Shown here piece after piece: positions 26,696 to 36,809 of a DNA stretch of 64,000 nucleotides. Position numbers and translations under genes: made by a program. The stretch comes from Rhabditoides inermis (Eukaryota; Nematoda; Chromadorea; Rhabditida; Rhabditidae): the NCBI GenBank assembly GCA_963966185.1, contig CAWZYM010000224.1, positions 1-64,000 of the forward strand. Direction: 5' to 3'. The notes beneath the pieces were generated by a model that did not search any database, was not told the DNA's origin, and saw only the letters and a list, made by a program, of their open reading frames with translations. Numbering within the stretch: position 1 is the stretch's first letter; every line of letters starts with the position of its first letter.

Positions 26696-28332
26696 GACTA
26701 ACAGAGAATAGAGTGAGCACGGTATGAATAGAGAGCACAGAGAGAGCAGAGAGACAGAGAGATCATTCTTGAATTCATATTCACTAAGAACCGAAATGTT
26801 GGAAACAGACAGCGAGGCGAGGCGAGAACAGAGTGAGTGAATGATTGGGGAAGGAGCCGAAAAGCAGGAGACTGCGTGACCGGTGTATTGCGAAACAAAA
26901 ATGAGCGAGCGGACTTGTGGCGTGCCCGCAATTGAAGGACGGTAGAGAAATAACATTCAGGGAATGGAGGACAGAGAGAGTGCATATGAGTCCGAAAAAA
27001 GGAGAGGAAGAGAGAAAAGAGAGTGAGTGAGAGCCGTGTGCGACCGGCGCTGTTTGATGCATAGTACAGTAGCCTCACGGACTATGGGGTATGGTGAGAA
27101 AGAGAGAGAGACTTTCAGTACTGAAAGTGAATTTCATATGGTATGAGTAGGAAAGTGAGATCCGGACGGCCGAGAGGAATCATTTAATTTTTTATTTGAA
27201 AAGATTGGATGACTACAAAGACTTTTAACCTCACTTTCTTTATCACTGTAGTGAACGAAACTGTTACCCTCAAATTGAGTACTGAAACTCAAAATTATGA
27301 AACAAAAAGTGGATAGGGAGACTCGGATTGTCGAGAGGAATCGATAGAGCTATTGATCATTCCAATCGGTTGACCCTGTGACCCACTGCGACCGCCTCAC
27401 TCTGGTTGAAGCCCGCCGCCATAGTCTCACCTCGGCGCCGTGTACCCCGCGATGACGTGCCAGCCGGCGTGTAGAGGTCAAATTTGAAAATGTTTCTATT
27501 GGAATAGGGGTAATCTGACACGGAGAATCTGATTCCGTCGAGAAAACACGACAATTCCGCCTCCTTTACTGCGTAAAGTCGCCAAAAGTCGGCAAAACGT
27601 GATGAAAATTGGAGAGGACGTCAGATGACGTGAATAGAAGGCTCACGTCAATTTGTGTGTCATGGAATGCAAAGATACGCCCGCGGCGAGCGCCAGAAGA
27701 GTGACTCAGAGAGAGAAATCGCCTCTATTCCATTGCGGCGGGGTAGGCGAGAGAGCACGGCAGACGGTTAGAGTGCGATTGCGAAATAGTCGAGACAACT
27801 GGGCGCATCGAGAATTTTTCCCATTTTGAGGTCCTTGTTTCAGGAGTCGAAAGTAGCCGGAATGGTGCCAAGCCTCGCGTCAAATACTAATTCAAATGCG
27901 CTCTACACGCCAGCGCAAACGCCGTCTCGCTGCGCGGCCTGTGAAAGGTGCTGGAGAGCGCGCAAAACGCGGTCGCGCGAAAAAAGAAGCCATCTTGCGA
28001 GAGGCGTTGCGAGAATGCGAAAAGAGATAGAGACGTGAAACTTTCAGGGCGTAGAGATTCGATATAGAAGTAGGTGCTGGTAGAGGGGCGAGGACGTGGC
28101 TGCGTCGAGCGAGCGACGGCGACCGCCGAAAGAGGGCGCGACGCGCGCGCGGACGATGTCCCCTTTGGTCACATGTCCCCTTTGCCAACGAAACCATATA
28201 TACGCGCTCGCGCCTCACCTCGCACTACAGGCGCAGATAGCTACTGACTAAGACGGACCTTTTTCGAGGATGAGAGAGAGGTGTCGGAGGCAAAACGAGG
28301 GAGTAATGAGGGTGCACGCAGGAGAAAGAGGG

Positions 28333-28376
<44 letters not shown>

Positions 28377-28507
28377 GAAAGAGAGAGAAACTATCAACTA
28401 CCTATGAACTAAGAAAATCTGAGATAGAGAGAGAAAAAAGAGAAAGAGAGACTAACTATGCACTAACTATGGTGAGGGAAAATAAGGTTGCACGCAGGAA
28501 AAAAAAT

Positions 28508-28574
<67 letters not shown>

Positions 28575-29089
28575 AAGAGAGAAAGAGACTAACAGAGAAT
28601 AGAGTGAGCACGGTAAGAAGAGAGAGCACAAAAAGAGCAAGAGACAGAGAGATCAATCTTGAACTCATATTCACTGAGAACGGAAATGTTGTAAACAGCT
28701 TGCGCAAAACAGCGAGGCGAGGCGAGAACAGAATGAGTAAGTGAGTGAGTGATTGGGGGAAGAGCCGAGTGGCAGAAGACTGTGTGACCGGAGTGTTGCG
28801 AAACAAAAGTGAGCGAGCGAACTTGTGGCGCGCCCGCAATTGAAGGACGGTAGACAAATAACATTCAGGGAATGGAGGACAGAGAAAGTGCAAATGCATC
28901 CGGATAAAGGAGAGGGAGAGAGAAAAGAGAGGGAGTGAGAGCCGTGTGCGACCGGCGCTGTTTGATGCATAGTACTGTAGCCTCACGGACTATGGGGTAC
29001 GGCGTACGGTAGGCAAAAAAGAAACCGGAGAAAGATACAGGGCAAAGGAATAAAGAATGAGGTGGCGTGACATAGGGAGAGAGAACATG

Positions 29090-29130
<41 letters not shown>

Positions 29131-30333
29131 AGGAAGAAATGAGAGAGTGAGTAATAGCCGCGTGAGCCAGCGCTGTTTGGCTGAGAGTGGATATTGCAAT
29201 CCTGAAACTCAAAATTATGAAACGTGACTTGGATAGGGAGACTCGGACTGCTGAGAGGAATCGATAGAGCTATTGATCGCCCAGATCGGTTGACCCCGTG
29301 ACCCAGTACGACCGCCTCACTCTGTTTGAAGCCCGCGACAGTCGCCTCACCTCGGCGCCGTGTACCCCGCGATGACGTGCCAGCCGGCGTGTAGAGGTCA
29401 AATTTGAAAATGTCTCTATTCGAGTAGGGGTATTTTGACACGGCGAATCCGATTCCGCAATAAAATCCTGACATTTCGCTCATCTTCACTATGTAAAGTC
29501 GCCAAAAGTCGGCGAAACGTGCTGAAACTTTGAGGAGACGTGAGATGACGTGAGAAGAAGGTCCATGTCAATTTGTGTGTCATGAAATGCAAAGATACGC
29601 CCGCGGCGAGCGCCAGAAGAGTGACTCGGAGAGAGAAATCGCCTCTATTCAATCGCGGCGGCGGGGTAGGCGAGAGAGCACGGCAGACGGTTAGAGTGCG
29701 ATTGCAAAATAGTTGAGACAACTGGGCGCATCGAGAATTTTTCCCATTTTCAGGTCCTTGTTTCAGGAGTCAAAAGTAGCCGGAATGGTGCCAACCCTCG
29801 CGTCAAATACTAATTCAAATGCGCTCTACACGCCAGCGCAAACGCCGTCTCGCTGCGCGGCCTGTGAAAGGTGCTGGAGAGCGCGCAAAACGCGGTCGCG
29901 CGAAAAAAGAAGCCATCTTGCGAGAGGCGTTGCGAGAAAACGAAAAGAGACAGAGATTTGAAACTTTCAGGGATCAGAGATATAACATAGAAGTAGGTGC
30001 TGGTAGAGGGTCGAAGACGTGGCTGCCTGGAGCGAGCGACGGCGACCGCCGAAAGAGGGCGCGACGCGCGCGCGGACGATGTCCCCTTTGGTCACATGTC
30101 CACTTTCAAGATCGAAAGTATATATAGAGTGCTCGCGCGCGCGCGTCTCACACTCTAGAGAGAGCAGATAGCTACTGACTAGCTACTGACTAAGACGGAC
30201 CTTTTTCGAGGATGAGGGAGAGGTGTCGGAGGCAAAACGAGGGAGTAATGAGGGTGCACGCAGAAGAAAGAGGGGTGAAAGAGAGAGAGAGAGAGAAACT
30301 ATCAACTACCTATGAACTAAGAAGATCTGAGAT

Positions 30334-30364
<31 letters not shown>

Positions 30365-30587
30365 AAAGAGAAAGAGAGACTAACTATGCACTAACTATGG
30401 TGAGGGAAAATGAGGGTGCACGCAGGAGAAAGAGGGGTGAAAGAGAGAGAGAGAGAGAAACTATCAACTACCTATGAACTAAGAAGATCTGAGATAGAGA
30501 GAGAGAGAGAGAAAAAAAAAGAGAAAGAAAGACTAACTATGCACTAACTATGGTGAGGGAAAATAAGGGTGCACGCAGGAGAAAGAG

Positions 30588-30624
<37 letters not shown>

Positions 30625-30792
30625 TATCAACTACCTATGGACTAAGAAGATCTGAGATAGAGAGAGAGAGAGAGAAAAGAGAAAGAGAGACTAACTATGC
30701 ACTAAAATGATATGTTTTGCTGAGCGCTGTTTGATACAGAGTACTGAGAGAGAAAGAAAGAAAAAAAAAGAAAGAGAGAGAGATATATATAT

Positions 30793-30852
<60 letters not shown>

Positions 30853-31121
30853 GGGCCCAACGCGCTAATAACGAAACAGATAGATATGAGAGAGAATAGA
30901 GTAAGTAGAGTGAGCAGTGAGCGCGGTAAGAAGAGAGAGCAAGAGACAGAGAGATCAATCTCGAACTCATATTCACTGAGAAATGTTGGAAACAGCTTGC
31001 GCAAAACAGCGACGCAGGTAAAAAATAGAGAGAGAAAGAGACAGAGAGATCAATCTCGAACTCATATTCACTGAGAAATGTTGGAAACAGCTTGCGCAAA
31101 ACAGCGACGCAGGTAAAAAAT

Positions 31122-31152
<31 letters not shown>

Positions 31153-32789
31153 GACTAACAGAGAATAGAGTGAGCACGGTATGAATAGAGAGCACAGAGA
31201 GAGCAGAGAGACAGAGAGATCATTCTTGAATTCATATTCACTAAGAACCGAAATGTTGGAAACAGACAGCGAGGCGAGGCGAGAACAGAGTGAGTGAATG
31301 ATTGGGGAAGGAGCCGAAAAGCAGGAGACTGCGTGACCGGTGTATTGCGAAACAAAAATGAGCGAGCGGACTTGTGGCGTGCCCGCAATTGAAGGACGGT
31401 AGAGAAATAACATTCAGGGAATGGAGGACAGAGAGAGTGCATATGAGTCCGAAAAAAGGAGAGGAAGAGAGAAAAGAGAGTGAGTGAGAGCCGTGTGCGA
31501 CCGGCGCTGTTTGATGCATAGTACAGTAGCCTCACGGACTATGGGGTATGGTGAGAAAGAGAGAGAGACTTTCAGTACTGAAAGTGAATTTCATATGGTA
31601 TGAGTAGGAAAGTGAGATCCGGACGGCCGAGAGGAATCATTTAATTTTTTATTTGAAAAGATTGGATGACTACAAAGACTTTTAACCTCACTTTCTTTAT
31701 CACTGTAGTGAACGAAACTGTTACCCTCAAATTGAGTACTGAAACTCAAAATTATGAAACAAAAAGTGGATAGGGAGACTCGGATTGTCGAGAGGAATCG
31801 ATAGAGCTATTGATCATTCCAATCGGTTGACCCTGTGACCCACTGCGACCGCCTCACTCTGGTTGAAGCCCGCCGCCATAGTCTCACCTCGGCGCCGTGT
31901 ACCCCGCGATGACGTGCCAGCCGGCGTGTAGAGGTCAAATTTGAAAATGTTTCTATTGGAATAGGGGTAATCTGACACGGAGAATCTGATTCCGTCGAGA
32001 AAACACGACAATTCCGCCTCCTTTACTGCGTAAAGTCGCCAAAAGTCGGCAAAACGTGATGAAAATTGGAGAGGACGTCAGATGACGTGAATAGAAGGCT
32101 CACGTCAATTTGTGTGTCATGGAATGCAAAGATACGCCCGCGGCGAGCGCCAGAAGAGTGACTCAGAGAGAGAAATCGCCTCTATTCCATTGCGGCGGGG
32201 TAGGCGAGAGAGCACGGCAGACGGTTAGAGTGCGATTGCGAAATAGTCGAGACAACTGGGCGCATCGAGAATTTTTCCCATTTTGAGGTCCTTGTTTCAG
32301 GAGTCGAAAGTAGCCGGAATGGTGCCAAGCCTCGCGTCAAATACTAATTCAAATGCGCTCTACACGCCAGCGCAAACGCCGTCTCGCTGCGCGGCCTGTG
32401 AAAGGTGCTGGAGAGCGCGCAAAACGCGGTCGCGCGAAAAAAGAAGCCATCTTGCGAGAGGCGTTGCGAGAATGCGAAAAGAGATAGAGACGTGAAACTT
32501 TCAGGGCGTAGAGATTCGATATAGAAGTAGGTGCTGGTAGAGGGGCGAGGACGTGGCTGCGTCGAGCGAGCGACGGCGACCGCCGAAAGAGGGCGCGACG
32601 CGCGCGCGGACGATGTCCCCTTTGGTCACATGTCCCCTTTGCCAACGAAACCATATATACGCGCTCGCGCCTCACCTCGCACTACAGGCGCAGATAGCTA
32701 CTGACTAAGACGGACCTTTTTCGAGGATGAGAGAGAGGTGTCGGAGGCAAAACGAGGGAGTAATGAGGGTGCACGCAGGAGAAAGAGGG

Positions 32790-32833
<44 letters not shown>

Positions 32834-32964
32834 GAAAGAGAGAGAAACTATCAACTACCTATGAACTAAGAAAATCTGAGATAGAGAGAGAAAAAAGAGA
32901 AAGAGAGACTAACTATGCACTAACTATGGTGAGGGAAAATAAGGTTGCACGCAGGAAAAAAAAT

Positions 32965-33033
<69 letters not shown>

Positions 33034-33548
33034 AAGAGAGAAAGAGACTAACAGAGAATAGAGTGAGCACGGTAAGAAGAGAGAGCACAAAAAGAGCAAG
33101 AGACAGAGAGATCAATCTTGAACTCATATTCACTGAGAACGGAAATGTTGTAAACAGCTTGCGCAAAACAGCGAGGCGAGGCGAGAACAGAATGAGTAAG
33201 TGAGTGAGTGATTGGGGGAAGAGCCGAGTGGCAGAAGACTGTGTGACCGGAGTGTTGCGAAACAAAAGTGAGCGAGCGAACTTGTGGCGCGCCCGCAATT
33301 GAAGGACGGTAGACAAATAACATTCAGGGAATGGAGGACAGAGAAAGTGCAAATGCATCCGGATAAAGGAGAGGGAGAGAGAAAAGAGAGGGAGTGAGAG
33401 CCGTGTGCGACCGGCGCTGTTTGATGCATAGTACTGTAGCCTCACGGACTATGGGGTACGGCGTACGGTAGGCAAAAAAGAAACCGGAGAAAGATACAGG
33501 GCAAAGGAATAAAGAATGAGGTGGCGTGACATAGGGAGAGAGAACATG

Positions 33549-33589
<41 letters not shown>

Positions 33590-34724
33590 AGGAAGAAATG
33601 AGAGAGTGAGTAATAGCCGCGTGAGCCAGCGCTGTTTGGCTGAGAGTGGATATTGCAATCCTGAAACTCAAAATTATGAAACGTGACTTGGATAGGGAGA
33701 CTCGGACTGCTGAGAGGAATCGATAGAGCTATTGATCGCCCAGATCGGTTGACCCCGTGACCCAGTACGACCGCCTCACTCTGTTTGAAGCCCGCGACAG
33801 TCGCCTCACCTCGGCGCCGTGTACCCCGCGATGACGTGCCAGCCGGCGTGTAGAGGTCAAATTTGAAAATGTCTCTATTCGAGTAGGGGTATTTTGACAC
33901 GGCGAATCCGATTCCGCAATAAAATCCTGACATTTCGCTCATCTTCACTATGTAAAGTCGCCAAAAGTCGGCGAAACGTGCTGAAACTTTGAGGAGACGT
34001 GAGATGACGTGAGAAGAAGGTCCATGTCAATTTGTGTGTCATGAAATGCAAAGATACGCCCGCGGCGAGCGCCAGAAGAGTGACTCGGAGAGAGAAATCG
34101 CCTCTATTCAATCGCGGCGGCGGGGTAGGCGAGAGAGCACGGCAGACGGTTAGAGTGCGATTGCAAAATAGTTGAGACAACTGGGCGCATCGAGAATTTT
34201 TCCCATTTTCAGGTCCTTGTTTCAGGAGTCAAAAGTAGCCGGAATGGTGCCAACCCTCGCGTCAAATACTAATTCAAATGCGCTCTACACGCCAGCGCAA
34301 ACGCCGTCTCGCTGCGCGGCCTGTGAAAGGTGCTGGAGAGCGCGCAAAACGCGGTCGCGCGAAAAAAGAAGCCATCTTGCGAGAGGCGTTGCGAGAAAAC
34401 GAAAAGAGACAGAGATTTGAAACTTTCAGGGATCAGAGATATAACATAGAAGTAGGTGCTGGTAGAGGGTCGAAGACGTGGCTGCCTGGAGCGAGCGACG
34501 GCGACCGCCGAAAGAGGGCGCGACGCGCGCGCGGACGATGTCCCCTTTGGTCACATGTCCACTTTCAAGATCGAAAGTATATATAGAGTGCTCGCGCGCG
34601 CGCGTCTCACACTCTAGAGAGAGCAGATAGCTACTGACTAAGACGGACCTTTTTCGATGATGAGGGAGAGGTGTCGGAGGCAAAACGAGGGAGTAATGAG
34701 GGTGCACGCAGGAGAAAGAGGGGT

Positions 34725-34787
<63 letters not shown>

Positions 34788-36745
34788 AACTATCAACTAA
34801 CTATGAACTAAGAAGAGAAGACACTACCTTCGCACTGAAGAGCGTCTCTCTTTCTGAGAAAGAGAGATGAGTGAGAGGCAGAGAAAGAGTTGTGATGCGA
34901 AAATGAGCGAACAGTTTTAGGTAGACGGATTATTGTTTTATTGAGAGTACTGTAACCGTACGGACTTTGGAGTACGGTATAAAAATGTTTGAAGTAGAAC
35001 AGAGAAGTTGAAAACAGCTCGCGCAAAACCGCGAGGCGAGGCGAGAACAGAGTGAGTGAGTGAGTGGGGGAGGAGCCGAGTGGCAGGAGACTGTGTGACC
35101 GGAGTGTTGCGAAACAAAAGTGAGCCAGCGGACTTGGGGCGCGCCTGCAACTGCAAGAAAAAAAAAGCCAGGAGACTGTGTGACCAGTGTATTGCGAAAC
35201 AAAAATGAGTGAGCGGACTTGGGGCGCGCCCGCAACTGCAAGACAAAAAAAATACCGATTGGAGAGCGAGAAAGAAAACTGAAAGAGCAGAGAGTAGAGA
35301 CAGACTGTGAGAGACAGAGAAAGAAACAACTCAAAGTGATGTTCACTAACAAATGATGTTTTGGAAACAGTACGAGTACGCGCAACAGCGAGGCGAGGCG
35401 AGAACGCAAGCACAATCAATGAGAGTGAAAGGGAAGAGCAGAGTGGCACATGGTCCGGTGCGCGAGAGGAGGGGCCGGTCATAAACAGTCGACTCTCTCT
35501 GACTGGTGCCTTGCCAGGGGCGGGCGAGACTGCTGCGCGATATACACAATTACTTTTTATTCCGGGTTCGTGAAATCAAAACAGATCAACCCTACCAGTT
35601 TGTTGTGTACGTTTCGAACTTTAAAAAAAGTCTCACAAGAGACTGACTGTGATCAGATAGATACATCACTGTAGTGAACGAAATTGTGACCTTCAAATTG
35701 AGTACTGAAACTCAAAATAAGGATACAAGAAGTGGATAGGGAGACTCGGATTGCCGAGAGGAATCGATAGAGCTATTGATCACCCCAATCGGTTGACCCT
35801 GTGACCCACTGCGACCGCCTCACTCTGTTTGAAGCCCGCCGCCATAGTCTCACCTCGGCGCCGTGTACCCCGCGATGGCGTGCCAGCCGGCGTGTAGAGG
35901 TCAAATTTGAAAATGTTTCTATTGGAATAGGGGTAATCTGACACGGAGAATCTGATTCCGTCGAGAAAACACGACAATTCTGCCTCCTTTACTGCGTAAA
36001 GTCGCCAAATGTCGGCGAAATGCGCTGAAAATTGGAGGAGACGTCAGATGACGTGAGTAGAAGGTGCATGTCAAATTTCATGTCATGAAACGCAAAGATA
36101 CGCCCGCGGCGAGCGCCAGAAGAGTGACTCGGAGAGAGAAATCGCCTCTATTCAATCGCGGCGGGGTAGGCGAGAGAGCACGGCAGACGGTTAGAGTGCG
36201 ATTGCAAAATAGTTGAGACAACTGGGCGCATCGAGAATTTTTCCCATTTTCAGGTCCTTGTTTCAGGAGTCAAAAGTAGCCGGAATGGTGCCAACCCTCG
36301 CGTCCAATACTAATTCAAATGCGCTCTACACGCCAGCGCAAACGCCGTCTCGCTGCGCGGCCTGTGAAAGGTGCTGGGGAGCGCGCAAAACGCGGTCGCG
36401 CGAAAAAAGAAGCCATTTTGCGAGAGGCTTTGCGAGAACGAGAAAAGAGATAGAGACGTGAAACTTTCAGGACGTAGAGATTCGATATAGAAGTAGGTGC
36501 TGGTGAAGGGGCGAAGACGTGGCTGCCTGGAGCGAGCGACAGCGACCGCCGAAAGAGGGCGCGACGCGCGCGCGGACGATGTCCCCTTTGATCACATGTC
36601 CCATTTCAAGATCGAAAGTATATATAGAGTGCTGGCGCGCACTCTAGTAGAGAGCAGACTAAGACGGACCTTTTTCGATGATGAGGGAGAGGTGTCGGAG
36701 GCAAAACGAGGGAGTAATGAGGGTGCACGCAGGAGAAAGAGGGGT

Positions 36746-36809
<64 letters not shown>

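Larger units (their letters stand above)
28246..30187 (+). repeat. Array unit 2, type B (1942 bp)
   Basis: Same start word and same terminal promoter-like block as type A, but fewer GA spacers and a diverged central kilobase. Nearly identical to unit 4, differing by two bases in a GA run and by a short duplication of CTACTGACTAG at its end. Confidence 0.9.

Noticed and set aside
26238..31195. Repeated 100-176 residue serine/leucine-rich minus-strand frames in the array
   Set aside because: They follow the CT/GA repeats and change frame between unit types; repeat artefacts.
34660..34672. C/D-box snoRNA start (ATGATGA) in type C array units
   Set aside because: The box C-like word is absent from A and B units, and no box D with terminal stem was found.
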